In this document: positions 18,269-28,079 of the stretch, one piece after another
Position numbering within the stretch: the stretch's first letter is position 1
Layout of the letters: every line of letters starts with the position of its first letter
Assembly (NCBI RefSeq): GCF_004320525.1
Contig: NZ_SIHX01000008.1
Span: 1-64,000, forward strand
Length of the DNA stretch: 64,000 nt
Source: Arthrobacter sp. S39
GTDB lineage: Bacteria; Actinomycetota; Actinomycetes; Actinomycetales; Micrococcaceae
Direction: 5' to 3'
The notes under the pieces: generated by a model
What the model was told of the DNA's origin: nothing
The model's database searches: none
What the model saw: the letters and a program-made list of their open reading frames with translations, nothing else
Position numbers and translations under genes: made by a program

Positions 18269-19207
18269 GTGCTTGAACGGATTTCCGGCTCCCTGCTGGA
18301 CCCCGATGCGCTCTACGCGAGCAACATCGAGCTGTTCAACAGCCCGGCGCTCCGGGGCCTGAACCTGGTGATGGGGTTTACCGGGTTTGCCGACGCCGGC
18401 CATGTTGTGAAGCAGATCAACGCTGAGCTGCTCGATACCCTTGACGCCGAGCCGGTGGCGGTTTTCGACGCCGACCAGCTCATCGACTACCGGTCCCGGC
18501 GGCCCCACGTTTCGTTCGTGGAAGACCACCTGCAGGATTACCAGGCGCCGAAGCTCGCGCTGTACAGGCTGACCGACGGCCTGGGACTTCCGTTCCTCCT
18601 GCTGGCCGGCTTTGAGCCGGACCTCCAGTGGGAGCGCTTCGCCCGCGCAGTGGTGGGCATTGCCGAAAAACTGGACGTCAACCTGGTGACGTGGATCCAC
18701 TCCATTCCCATGCCGGTGCCGCACACACGCCCGGTCGGCGTCACCGTCCACGGGAACCGGCCGGACCTGATCGAGGGCATCTCGGTGTGGAAGCCCACCG
18801 TGGAAGTCCCCGCGGCAGTAGGGCACATCCTGGAACTCCGGCTCGTCGAGGCCGGGCGCAATGTCGCCGGCTATGTGATCCACGTTCCGCACTACCTGGC
18901 CGAGGCTGAATACCCCACGGCTGCTGTGGCCGGCCTGGAGTACCTGGGCGCGGCGACGTCGCTGATGCTGCCCACGGACCGGCTCCGTGAAGCCGGCCGG
19001 GAAGTCAGCCGCCAGATTGCCGAGCAGATCGATGCGTCCGAGGACGTCCAGCAGGTGGTTTCCCGCCTCGAATCCCGTTACGACGAGAAAGCGGAGGGGA
19101 CCGTCCGCAGGTCGCTGCTGGCCGACGAGAACGACAACCTGCCCAACGGCGACGAGCTGGGTGCGGCCGTCGAGGCCTACCTCGCCCGGGAAAATCCCGG
19201 CAAGTAG
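18269..19207 (+). CDS. PAC2 family protein
   Basis: A 312-residue protein of the PAC2 family, related to the eukaryotic proteasome assembly chaperone. It has the GFTGFADAG segment and the C-terminal EQIDASEDVQQVVSRLESRYD helix typical of actinobacterial members. The role in bacteria is unproven. I start at the GTG at 18269, 7 nt after GAAAGGA, rather than 84 nt upstream where there is no binding site. Confidence 0.85.
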   Translation: MLERISGSLLDPDALYASNIELFNSPALRGLNLVMGFTGFADAGHVVKQINAELLDTLDAEPVAVFDADQLIDYRSRRPHVSFVEDHLQDYQAPKLALYRLTDGLGLPFLLLAGFEPDLQWERFARAVVGIAEKLDVNLVTWIHSIPMPVPHTRPVGVTVHGNRPDLIEGISVWKPTVEVPAAVGHILELRLVEAGRNVAGYVIHVPHYLAEAEYPTAAVAGLEYLGAATSLMLPTDRLREAGREVSRQIAEQIDASEDVQQVVSRLESRYDEKAEGTVRRSLLADENDNLPNGDELGAAVEAYLARENPGK

Positions 19208-19263
19208 CCGTCCAGTGCGTGTCCGCCTGGCGGCGCCACACCTGGCGGCCGTCACAGCCCGGG

Positions 19264-19269
19264 CATAAT
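19264..19269 (+). promoter_or_regulatory. -10 element for the MFS gene (leaderless candidate)
   Basis: CATAAT is followed by GGGGGA and then the GTG start at 19276. The GGGGGA could also act as a binding site, but it abuts the start, which favours a leaderless message. Confidence 0.5.
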
Positions 19270-19275
19270 GGGGGA

Positions 19276-20625
19276 GTGACTGCACCCCGCGCCTGGCTGA
19301 TCTGGACCATCGGAATCTTCGCGTATCTGGTTGCCGTCTCGCAGCGGACGTCCTTCGGCGTGGTGGGTCTTGAAGCCACCGAGAGGTTCCACGCCAGCGC
19401 GTCGGCCATCTCCTTCTTCACCGTCCTCCAGCTCCTCGTCTACGCCGGGCTCCAGATCCCGGTGGGCGTCCTCGTGGACCGGTTCGGCTCGCGGGCCATG
19501 ATTGCCGGCGGCGCAGTCCTGATGGGCCTCGGGCAGCTCCAGCTGGCGTTCGCCGACAGCATCCCCGGCGGCGTCCTGGGGAGGGTGCTGGTGGGCGCCG
19601 GCGATGCCATGACGTTCATCTCCGTCATCCGCCTGATCCCGCTGTGGTTCGCCCCGGCGCGCGTTCCCCTGGTTACCCAGCTGACCGGCATGTCCGGCCA
19701 GCTGGGGCAGCTTTTCAGCGTTGTCCCGTTTGCCCTGGTCCTGCATTCCGCCGGCTGGACCCCGGCGTTCCTGATGCTGGCCGGGATGTCCGGTCTCGCC
19801 GTCGTCCTTGTCCTCCTGTTCCTGCTGGATGTCCCGCCGGGCACCCCGCGGCCCCAGGCGCAGCAGGGGCTCAAGGCCACCGGAGCCTCGCTCGCGAGGG
19901 CATGGCGCCAGCCGGGCACCCGGCTGGGAATGTGGAGCCACTTCACCATCCAGTTCAGCGGCACGGTGTTTGCCATGACCTGGGGCTATCCCTTCCTTAT
20001 TTCCGGCCAGGGGCTGGACGCCGGAACCGTCGCAGCCCTGATGGCGCTGTACGTGGCCGCCGCCATGGCCGTGGGCCCCTTCATTGGCCGCTTTGTGTCG
20101 CGGCACCCGCTGAGGCGTTCCACCATGGTCCTGCTGATCGCCGGTGCGACGGCGGCCGCCTGGGCCGCGGTGCTGCTGATGCCGGGCCGCTCGCCGCTGT
20201 GGCTCCTGGCCGGGCTGGTGGTGGTCCTGGCCATCGGCGGTCCCGGTTCGATGATCGGCTTCGACTTCGCCCGGACGTTCAACCCCGCGCACCGGATCGG
20301 CACGGCCACCGGCATCGTCAACGTGGGCGGCTTCATCGCCGCGCTCGTGGCGATTTTCCTGATCGGGCTGGTGCTGGACATCCTGTACGCCAGCGGGTTC
20401 TCCAACGGCGTCCTCTACGGGCTGGAACCGTTCCGGATCGCCCTGTGCGTCCAATTCCTGCTCATCGGCATCGGCGTCTTTGCGACGCTGGCCTCCCGGC
20501 GGAAGGTGCGCCGGCAAATGGCGGCGCAGGGAGTCGTTGTTCCGCCGCTCCTGCGGGCCCTCGCCCGGCAGCGGCGGGAGAACCTGGCCCGGAAGAAGCA
20601 GCGGACACCCGCCGACGACGACTGA
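19276..20625 (+). CDS. MFS transporter
   Basis: A 449-residue permease with about 12 hydrophobic segments and the MFS motif between helices 2 and 3 (GVLVDRFGSRAMI). The cytoplasmic C-terminus is basic (RRKVRRQM, KKQR). The substrate is unknown. The GTG at 19276 is used because the protein then begins directly before helix 1 (APRAWLIWTIGIFAYLVA), and a -10 element lies 6 nt upstream. Confidence 0.88.
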   Translation: MTAPRAWLIWTIGIFAYLVAVSQRTSFGVVGLEATERFHASASAISFFTVLQLLVYAGLQIPVGVLVDRFGSRAMIAGGAVLMGLGQLQLAFADSIPGGVLGRVLVGAGDAMTFISVIRLIPLWFAPARVPLVTQLTGMSGQLGQLFSVVPFALVLHSAGWTPAFLMLAGMSGLAVVLVLLFLLDVPPGTPRPQAQQGLKATGASLARAWRQPGTRLGMWSHFTIQFSGTVFAMTWGYPFLISGQGLDAGTVAALMALYVAAAMAVGPFIGRFVSRHPLRRSTMVLLIAGATAAAWAAVLLMPGRSPLWLLAGLVVVLAIGGPGSMIGFDFARTFNPAHRIGTATGIVNVGGFIAALVAIFLIGLVLDILYASGFSNGVLYGLEPFRIALCVQFLLIGIGVFATLASRRKVRRQMAAQGVVVPPLLRALARQRRENLARKKQRTPADDD

Positions 20626-20709
20626 CACTGTTCCTCCACAGAGGCGCTTTTTCACACATGGCGGAATCAGCGCCTGACAGCGTGCAGTGCCCGGCCCAAA
20701 GCTGGAGGC

Positions 20710-21966
20710 ATGACTCCTCCAGATCACCTCACCGTCCAGGGCCCCGAGGACATCCTTGGGTTCATTCCGCACTCCCTCGGGTATTGGCCAGCTGACAGCC
20801 TGGTGGCCATGACGCTCCAGGGCAAACGACTTGGGGCCACGCTCCGCCTTGACCTGCCCGGCCCTGAGGTCCTTGCGGACCCGAAGAAGTTTGCCGGCAC
20901 CGTCCGGGACTACCTGCGCGCTGACGCGCACGCCGACGCCTCGTTGCTGGTGTTCTTCACCAACGAGGGTTGGATGGACGGCTGCCTGGGCTCAGTCCAG
21001 ACCTATACAGGGCTGCTGGCATCGCTGCAGGCAGTGCTTGGCACCGCCGGGATGCCCGTCCGGGAGGCCTGGTATGTGGGCGATTCGTACTGGCGCGACG
21101 CCTACTGCACAGACCAATCCTGCTGCCCGCTGCCGGGCCGTCCCACCAGTGACATCCTGGACAGCAGGCTTAACGCCGAAATGGTCTTCCGGGGCAGCAG
21201 CGTCGGGCCGGCGCCGGAGGAACAGCGTCCCGCGCCTGCCGCCATGTCCTCGGAGGACATGACCGGGCTGCGTGCGGCCGAGGCGGCGTGGATGGTCCCG
21301 CTGGATCTCCGCCGGGGCAGCAGGGCACAGTTCGACGCGCTCCTTGATTCCTGGGAACCGCTGTTCCGTTCCGGGCAGTGCCCGGCCGACCCGCTCGTCC
21401 AGGGCTTCCTCCGCGCATCACTCCGTGTACCTTCCTGGCGGGACGCGGTGCTGGTGATGGCCGCCGCGGGCAGGACTGCCGCATGCGCCGGCGCGGAGCA
21501 GTTTGGCATCTTCGACGCCGCGTCCCGGCTGGCGCCAGTGCGTCCGCGGGCCGACGGTCTACCGGAAGCCGCTGGTCTACAGGACGCAGGGTCCGGCTCC
21601 GGACCGGTCGTGCCCAATCCGGTCCCGTTGCCGGATTCCACGGTCCCGGGCTACGGCGAGGTCCTGCTGGGCCTGGAGCCGCCCGTGCCGGACTGGACCA
21701 GCATGAACAACCTGGACCATGTCCTGGAGCAGCTGGCGGCCGGTGGCGGGCAGTCCGCCGCGGCGGCGCTTGCGGGGCGCGGCTGGATTTCTTGGTGCCG
21801 TGGACGTGGCTCGTATGCAGCCGCGCACCTGGGACAGGCGCTGGATGAAGAACCCGGCTACCGGCTCGCTGAACTCCTGCTCGAACTTGTCCGCCGGGGG
21901 ACTCTCTGCGGCTGGGCTGCGCGGAAGGAGGCTGCCTGGCAGAAGTTTGGACCTGATGCCGCCTGA
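20710..21966 (+). CDS. DUF4192 domain-containing protein
   Basis: A 418-residue soluble protein starting with the DUF4192 signature GPEDILGFIPHSLGYWPADSLVAMTL, common in Actinobacteria and of unknown function. The C-terminal 130 residues are a helical region rich in Ala/Gly. The ATG is preceded by AAAGCT-GGAGGC. This fits both a tight Shine-Dalgarno (GGAGG) and a weak leaderless -10 at 6 nt. Confidence 0.85.
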   Translation: MTPPDHLTVQGPEDILGFIPHSLGYWPADSLVAMTLQGKRLGATLRLDLPGPEVLADPKKFAGTVRDYLRADAHADASLLVFFTNEGWMDGCLGSVQTYTGLLASLQAVLGTAGMPVREAWYVGDSYWRDAYCTDQSCCPLPGRPTSDILDSRLNAEMVFRGSSVGPAPEEQRPAPAAMSSEDMTGLRAAEAAWMVPLDLRRGSRAQFDALLDSWEPLFRSGQCPADPLVQGFLRASLRVPSWRDAVLVMAAAGRTAACAGAEQFGIFDAASRLAPVRPRADGLPEAAGLQDAGSGSGPVVPNPVPLPDSTVPGYGEVLLGLEPPVPDWTSMNNLDHVLEQLAAGGGQSAAAALAGRGWISWCRGRGSYAAAHLGQALDEEPGYRLAELLLELVRRGTLCGWAARKEAAWQKFGPDAA

Positions 21967-22073
21967 CAGGGAGCGGGCGGCGGCGTGCGGCCGCGTTTGG
22001 GAAAACCGTGAGACAATGGATGCCGAGACCCGGTTGGGTCCGTGAATCTGGTGCACGTAATGGTCCCCTTTAC

Positions 22074-22100
22074 GGGAACATTACAGCCGCCCCGGCAGTT
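22074..22100 (+). promoter_or_regulatory. SigR/SigH-type promoter upstream of the principal sigma gene
   Basis: GGGAAC (22074-22079), exactly 18 nt, then GTT (22098-22100). This matches the GGGAAY-N18-GTT consensus of thiol-oxidative-stress ECF sigma factors (SigR in Streptomyces, SigH in mycobacteria). Transcription would start near 22107, about 110 nt before the GTG. Confidence 0.5.
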
Positions 22101-22215
22101 CTACTTAAGGACTCTGCCGGCCGTGGTTGCACCTGATGTTGATCACGGACTTGACAGGGTCATAGTGGTGTTGCCCGTATGGTGATTCCACAGACCGCCG
22201 CTAGAAAGGTTTTCT

Positions 22216-23532
<1,317 letters not shown>

Positions 23533-23546
23533 GACACGGACTATTA

Positions 23547-23611
23547 GCAACGCGGGGTCACTTCCTGCCCGATAAATCGAGGTTTTCGGGCAGGAAGTGA
23601 CCCCGCGTTGC
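23547..23611. repeat. 26-bp perfect palindrome after sigA (terminator or REP-like element)
   Basis: Arms 23547-23572 and 23586-23611 are perfectly complementary over 26 bp around a 13-nt loop. The arms start GCAACGCGGGGTCACTTCC. It begins 14 bp after the sigA stop and is followed by TTTGGG. The length is far beyond a normal terminator, and the GGGGTCA / TGACCCC ends resemble interspersed palindromes in Arthrobacter-like genomes. Confidence 0.75.
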
Positions 23612-23628
23612 TTTGGGCTTAAAGCAAA

Positions 23629-23661
23629 GCAGGACCCCCTCCCAACCGGAGGGGGTCCTGC
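23629..23661 (-). terminator. Rho-independent terminator of the DUF7455 gene
   Basis: GCAGGACCCCCTCC pairs perfectly with GGAGGGGGTCCTGC (14-bp stem, 5-nt loop), followed on the minus strand by TTTGCTTTAA. It starts about 18 nt after the stop of the small gene at 23680. Confidence 0.85.
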
Positions 23662-23679
23662 CTGTGTCTGGTCGTCAGG

Positions 23680-23901
23680 TCAGTCGACTGTTACGGGCGC
23701 CTTCTCGTGAAGCCGGCCCGTCTCGTCGTGCCAGTCGGAGCTCAACGGCTTGAGCGTTGACTCGACCGCGCGGGCATGGTGGCCGCAGAAGAGCAGCTCC
23801 CCGCCGGAGGACTCGAGTACAACACGGACGTATGCCTGCGCTCCGCAGCGATCGCACCGGTCCAGTGCGTTGAGTGTGCGGTCTGCCACTGCTGTTGTCA
23901 T
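23680..23901 (-). CDS. DUF7455 small putative zinc-binding protein
   Basis: A 73-residue protein. C16-x2-C19 (CDRCG) and C39-x-H41-H42 (FCGHHA) form a likely zinc site. The family is widespread in Actinobacteria, often next to the sigma factor and topoisomerase genes, and has no established function. Strong AAGGAGG with 5-nt spacing to the ATG and a dedicated terminator suggest good expression. Confidence 0.88.
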   Translation of the reverse strand: MTTAVADRTLNALDRCDRCGAQAYVRVVLESSGGELLFCGHHARAVESTLKPLSSDWHDETGRLHEKAPVTVD

Positions 23902-24099
23902 TTCGGCCTCCTTAGTAGATCTGTATGTCTATGTAACCAGTATTCGTAGCAATTCCATCGCAAGGATGGGGCAAGTTCGCTGTACGCGTATCCGCAAGAA
24001 TTCATCAAGGCGCGCCGGCCTGGTCACAAAAACATCACGAGTGGCCCCGCCCACACCCCCTGCCAGGAGTGGCAGACCGGCCTTCGCGGCCGGGCCGAC

Positions 24100-24105
24100 T
24101 AGGCT
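24100..24105 (+). promoter_or_regulatory. Predicted -10 element for parE
   Basis: TAGGCT would give a start near 24112 and a leader of about 47 nt containing a small GGCGC/GCGCC hairpin (24111-24125). AAGGAG lies 10 nt before the GTG at 24159. No clear -35. Confidence 0.4.
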
Positions 24106-24158
24106 AGGAAGGGCGCCGCAAGCGCCTGCTGTTACGTCCCTGAAGGAGTTCACAACCC

Positions 24159-26267
24159 GTGGCACCAAGTTCTGATTACACCGCCCGGCACCTCTCCGTC
24201 CTGGAAGGCCTGGAAGCCGTCCGCAAGAGGCCGGGCATGTACATCGGCTCCACCGACTCCCGCGGCCTGATGCACTGTCTGTGGGAAATCATCGACAACT
24301 CCGTTGATGAGGCCCTGGCCGGCTTCGGCCACGACATCCAGATCATCCTGCACGCGGACAATTCCGTGGAGATCCACGACGACGGCCGCGGCATCCCCGT
24401 GGACGTGGAACCGAAGACGGGCCTTACCGGTGTTGAAGTGGTCTTCACCAAGCTGCACGCCGGCGGCAAGTTCGGCGGCGGCTCCTACACCGCTTCCGGC
24501 GGCCTCCACGGCGTGGGTGCCTCTGTGGTGAACGCACTGTCGGCACGCCTCGACGTAGAGGTGGACCGCGGCAGCAAGACCTACAAGATGTCCTTCCGGC
24601 GCGGCGAGCCGGGGCGTTTCAAGGACCAGGGCACCAAGGTGGATCCGGCCGCCACGTTTGCGCCCTTTGTGGACGGGTCCGTGCTGGACGTAATCGGCAA
24701 GGCAAAGCGCGGTGTTACGGGCACCCGCATCCGCTACTGGGCGGACCGCCAGATCTTTACCCCGGACGCCAAGTTCTCCTACGACGAACTGGCCGCACGG
24801 GCCCGCCAGACCTCGTTCCTTGTGCCGGGCCTCAAGCTCACCGTCCGCGACGAGCGCCGGCTGCCCGGCACCCCGGGGGAGTCCGGCCCGCACGAAGAGG
24901 TGTTCCATCACGACGGCGGCATCTCCGAGTTCGTTGATTTCCTCGCCGCCGATCCGGCAGTGACGGACATCTGGCGGCTGCACGGCGCCGGCAAGTTCAA
25001 GGAAACCGTCCCGGTGCTGGACGAGCGCGGCCACAGCCAGCTTGCCGAGGTCGAACGCGACTGCGAAGTGGACGTGGCCCTGCGCTGGGGCATCGGCTAC
25101 GACAGCGCAGTCCGCAGCTTCGTCAACATCATCTCCACCCCCAAGGGCGGAACGCACCAGTCCGGCTTTGAACAGGCCCTGGTCAAGACCTTCCGCAAGG
25201 CCGTCGAGAGCAACGCCCGCAAGCTCAAAGCCGGCAACGACAAGATCGACAAGGACGACATCTTCGCCGGCCTCACCGCCGTCCTGACAGTCCGCCTGGC
25301 AGAGCCCCAGTTCGAGGGCCAGACCAAGGAAATCCTGGGCACTTCGGCCGTGCGCGCCATCGTGGCCAAAGTGGTGGAGCAGGAAATCACGGCCAAGCTC
25401 AACTCCGCCAACCGCAACGACAAGGCCCAGTCGGCGTTGCTGCTGGAGAAGATCGTCAGCGAGATGAAGTCCCGCATTTCGGCGCGGGTCCACAAGGAAA
25501 CCCAGCGCCGGAAGAATGCGCTGGAGACCTCCTCCATGCCCACCAAGCTCGCGGATTGCCGCACTGACGACGTCGCGCGATCTGAACTCTTCATCGTGGA
25601 AGGTGACTCCGCGCTGGGAACGGCAAAGCTCGCCCGGTCCTCGGACTTCCAGGCGCTGCTGCCCATCCGCGGGAAGATCCTCAACGTCCAGAAGGCTTCG
25701 GTCGGGGACATGCTGTCCAACGCGGAGTGTGCCGCCCTGATCCAGGTGGTGGGTGCCGGTTCCGGCCGCAGCTTCGACATCAGCGCCGCCCGGTACGGCA
25801 AGGTCATCCTGATGACCGACGCTGACGTCGACGGCGCCCACATCCGAACCCTCCTACTGACCCTGTTCTTCCGCTACATGCGGCCGATGATCGACGAGGG
25901 CCGGGTCTTCGCAGCGGTTCCGCCGCTGCACAGGGTTGAAGTGATCAACGCCGGCCAGAAGGCCAACGAGATGATCTACACCTACTCGGAAGCGGAGCTG
26001 CACGTCCTCCTGGCCCGGCTCGCCAAAGAGGGCAAGCGGTACAAGGAACCGATCCAGCGCTACAAGGGCCTGGGCGAAATGGACGCGGAGCAGCTGGCGG
26101 AGACCACCATGGATCCGCGGCACCGCACCCTCCGGAAAGTCGGCATCGAAAACGCCAAGCAGGCCGAGGACACGTTCGACCTCCTGATGGGTTCGGACGT
26201 CGCGCCGCGCAAGGACTTCATAATCGCGGGCGCAGCGAGCCTGGACCGGGAGCGGATCGACGCCTGA
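24159..26267 (+). CDS. parE: DNA gyrase/topoisomerase IV subunit B (second B subunit)
   Basis: ATPase subunit of a type II topoisomerase. The 702-residue product has the GHKL ATPase motifs (IIDNSVDEAL, DDGRGIPV, GLHGVGASVVNALS), the transducer domain, and TOPRIM with EGDSALGTAK and TDADVDGAHI. EGDSALG, rather than gyrase-type EGDSAGG, supports a ParE-like assignment. The canonical gyrB should lie near the origin, outside this window. The partner A subunit is at 36483-38987, separated by the cyd block. Confidence 0.92.
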   Translation: MAPSSDYTARHLSVLEGLEAVRKRPGMYIGSTDSRGLMHCLWEIIDNSVDEALAGFGHDIQIILHADNSVEIHDDGRGIPVDVEPKTGLTGVEVVFTKLHAGGKFGGGSYTASGGLHGVGASVVNALSARLDVEVDRGSKTYKMSFRRGEPGRFKDQGTKVDPAATFAPFVDGSVLDVIGKAKRGVTGTRIRYWADRQIFTPDAKFSYDELAARARQTSFLVPGLKLTVRDERRLPGTPGESGPHEEVFHHDGGISEFVDFLAADPAVTDIWRLHGAGKFKETVPVLDERGHSQLAEVERDCEVDVALRWGIGYDSAVRSFVNIISTPKGGTHQSGFEQALVKTFRKAVESNARKLKAGNDKIDKDDIFAGLTAVLTVRLAEPQFEGQTKEILGTSAVRAIVAKVVEQEITAKLNSANRNDKAQSALLLEKIVSEMKSRISARVHKETQRRKNALETSSMPTKLADCRTDDVARSELFIVEGDSALGTAKLARSSDFQALLPIRGKILNVQKASVGDMLSNAECAALIQVVGAGSGRSFDISAARYGKVILMTDADVDGAHIRTLLLTLFFRYMRPMIDEGRVFAAVPPLHRVEVINAGQKANEMIYTYSEAELHVLLARLAKEGKRYKEPIQRYKGLGEMDAEQLAETTMDPRHRTLRKVGIENAKQAEDTFDLLMGSDVAPRKDFIIAGAASLDRERIDA

Positions 26268-26348
26268 CCGCATCGGTTGTCCCACCGGCTCCCTCACCTC
26301 GCAAGCTCGGCCAGGGAACCCCGCCGGCGTGGGCCCACCGCGTTTTCG

Positions 26349-26364
26349 GCGCCCAAAAGGGCGC
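26349..26364. terminator. Small hairpin between the parE and M56 genes
   Basis: GCGCCC-AAAA-GGGCGC lies between two convergent genes. Without a long U tract on either side, it is a weak bidirectional terminator candidate. Confidence 0.4.
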
Positions 26365-26434
26365 TTGCGGAGCAACCGATGGGCCACCCGGCACTGACGG
26401 GGCGGCCACGGTTCGTCGGTGGGGCTGCCGGTCC

Positions 26435-27430
26435 TCAGCCGAGCAGGCCGGGAACGATCAGCAGTGCTGTGGGGAGCGCCAGCAGCAGGACGCAGCCTGC
26501 CAGGACGCTGCCGCGGATGGCGGCAGGCAGCTGTGGCCGCGGCGAGAGCAGCCTGCTGACCCTGGACGCCGTGGTCCGCGCAGAGTCGGACCCGGTGACG
26601 CCTGCCGCGGTTTCCAGGCCCTCAAGGGCCAGGCCGGCCGTACCGCTGGGCTGGAAACCGGCCCCGGCTCCCGATGAAGCCGAGCCGCTGGCCACGATCG
26701 CAATGGCCTTGATGAGGGTTGCTTTGCTCTCGGTCTTCAACGCGACGTCGTCGGCCAGCATCTCGATGAGTGAGTTAACCGACTCCTGCGCCAGCCGCGT
26801 GGTGGGAAGCCAGGGGAGCGCCTGCCGCCAGGCGGCGAACGCCCAGAGCAGAAGGTGGTGGCGCTGGCTGAGGTGGGCGTTCTCGTGGATCAGGACGGCG
26901 CGCAGCTCGGCCGGTTCCAGGGCTGCCATCAGGCCATCGGACAGCACGGTGACAGAGCGTGCGCCGCCGGGCAGGCAGTAGGCCACCGGTGAGTCATGGC
27001 TGATGACCACGGTTCCTACCCCTTCGGTGGAGGGGGAGGCCAGCAGGGCAAGGAGTTCACGGTGGCGCCGCCGCTGCCGTTCGATCTTGTAGTACGTGAG
27101 CAGCAGAGTGAAGACCAGGTGGGCGGTCAGCAGGGCCGCAGCTGACAGGGCAAAAAGATGCCAGAAGCCCAGGGCTGTGGTGGGGGCATTAAACAGCACC
27201 ATCCCCGCCAGGGCCCGCAGCCCGGCGATCAGGTTGTCCCCGATCGGTTCCAGGCCGTAGACCAGCATCGCGCCGATCATGGAGAGGCCACCCGCGAGGG
27301 CGATGGCCTGCCACAGGAGCATCGCGGTGAACGGCGACCGGGCAGGCCACTGGGCGCGGGAGAGAAAGATAGGCACCGGCCACGCCAGAACTATCGCAAG
27401 GACCGCCAGCAGGTATGAGGTCCAGAACAT
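26435..27430 (-). CDS. M56 (BlaR1/MecR1-like) membrane metallopeptidase
   Basis: A 331-residue protein with four membrane segments: three in the first 115 residues and one at the C-terminus. The zinc protease motif is HENAH (182-186), with EMLADD (about 223) as the likely third ligand. Unlike BlaR1/MecR1, it has no extracellular penicillin-binding sensor domain. The family cleaves or inactivates its cognate BlaI-type repressor. It is 6 bp downstream of the BlaI-like gene, so they are co-transcribed. The signal it senses is unknown; the context suggests respiratory or envelope state. Confidence 0.9.
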   Translation of the reverse strand: MFWTSYLLAVLAIVLAWPVPIFLSRAQWPARSPFTAMLLWQAIALAGGLSMIGAMLVYGLEPIGDNLIAGLRALAGMVLFNAPTTALGFWHLFALSAAALLTAHLVFTLLLTYYKIERQRRRHRELLALLASPSTEGVGTVVISHDSPVAYCLPGGARSVTVLSDGLMAALEPAELRAVLIHENAHLSQRHHLLLWAFAAWRQALPWLPTTRLAQESVNSLIEMLADDVALKTESKATLIKAIAIVASGSASSGAGAGFQPSGTAGLALEGLETAAGVTGSDSARTTASRVSRLLSPRPQLPAAIRGSVLAGCVLLLALPTALLIVPGLLG

Positions 27431-27436
27431 GGCCCG

Positions 27437-27823
27437 CTAAATGTGGCCGAGCAGTTTGCGCAGGGTTTCGGCTTCACTTTCCGTCACAGACCCGATGAAC
27501 CTCGCCAGGACCGCTTCGCGGTCCGGGGCGGATCCCAATACCTCGTGCATGAGCTCGGCCGTGTGGTCCTCCCGGCTGGAAACGGCCTGGTAGCGGTGCG
27601 GCCTGGTGCCGCGCTCCCGCTCAACGAGGCCTTTCTTCTCCAGCCGTGAGAGCACGGTGAGGACGGTGGTGACCGCCAGCTCCTTGCCTTCATGCCCCGC
27701 GGCGCCGCCCGTGGCTTCCGTGCTTTGCGCCAGCAGATCGCGCAGGGTGTTTGCGGTGGCTGCTTCGTGGCCCGCCCAGAGCAGGTCCATCACTGCCCGT
27801 TCCAGTTCGCCAAGACTAGCCAT
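27437..27823 (-). CDS. BlaI/MecI/CopY family repressor
   Basis: A 128-residue winged-helix repressor (GELERAVMDLLWAG, then TVLTVLSRLEKKGLVERERGTRPHRYQ) with a C-terminal dimerisation helix. Members bind dyad operators and are released on cleavage by a partner M56 protease, encoded directly downstream. I choose the ATG at 27823 because AAAGGA then lies 8 nt upstream; an in-frame ATG at 27832 has only 3-nt spacing. Divergent from cydA, with three dyads between them, making it the prime candidate regulator of both itself and the cyd operon. Confidence 0.92.
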   Translation of the reverse strand: MASLGELERAVMDLLWAGHEAATANTLRDLLAQSTEATGGAAGHEGKELAVTTVLTVLSRLEKKGLVERERGTRPHRYQAVSSREDHTAELMHEVLGSAPDREAVLARFIGSVTESEAETLRKLLGHI

Positions 27824-27920
27824 TCCATACATCCTTTGATTCCCCGCACCGCGGACCCGCAGGCCGCGGTGACAACAGCTGAACACTACAGATACAAATT
27901 TACCGCGTTTCGGCTCCACT

Positions 27921-27937
27921 TTCTACGCCAAGTAGAA
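27921..27937. promoter_or_regulatory. Predicted operator 1 (BlaI-type dyad)
   Basis: TTCTAC-GCCAA-GTAGAA: 6-bp perfect arms with a 5-nt spacer. It is nearest the BlaI-like gene, just upstream of its likely promoter, and so is a possible autoregulatory site. Confidence 0.7.
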
Positions 27938-27988
27938 CACTGGGCGCGCCGCAGCCTTGTGGGCCGGCCGTGATGATGGAACTGTTGG

Positions 27989-28018
27989 TTTACAGTGCCC
28001 TGAGCATTGTTCTACACT
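27989..28018 (+). promoter_or_regulatory. Predicted cydA promoter
   Basis: -35 TTTACA (27989-27994), 18-nt spacer, -10 TACACT (28013-28018). Operator 2 covers the -10 and operator 3 lies just downstream of the expected start. Confidence 0.6.
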
Positions 28019-28026
28019 CGGTAGAA
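28010..28026. promoter_or_regulatory. Predicted operator 2 (BlaI-type dyad)
   Basis: TTCTAC-ACTCG-GTAGAA has the same arms and spacing as operators 1 and 3. It overlaps the cydA -10 hexamer, so binding should block transcription. Confidence 0.75.
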
Positions 28027-28032
28027 GTCAAG

Positions 28033-28049
28033 TTCTACGGAACGTAGAA
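28033..28049. promoter_or_regulatory. Predicted operator 3 (BlaI-type dyad)
   Basis: TTCTAC-GGAAC-GTAGAA is centred 23 bp from operator 2, about two helical turns, which would allow cooperative binding on one face. Confidence 0.75.
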
Positions 28050-28079
28050 AAGTTGAACCCGCCAACAGTAGGGACTGCC

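Noticed and set aside
22151..22183. Sigma-70 promoter TTGACA ... TATGGT before sigA
   Set aside because: The hexamers are 21 nt apart, well beyond the usual 16-19 nt. Kept only as a remote possibility.
24150..25841. Long open frame antisense to parE
   Set aside because: Very high-GC DNA gives long antisense frames. This one, like those opposite cydAB (28035-30566), the permease (53727-55661), acnA (57329-59449) and dxs (60210-62234), has Gly/Arg/Ala/His-rich composition, no family motifs and overlaps a clear gene.
26271..26384. CATCGGTTG ... CAACCGATG repeat between parE and the M56 gene
   Set aside because: The 9-bp arms are about 95 bp apart; too distant for a convincing terminator or operator without further evidence.
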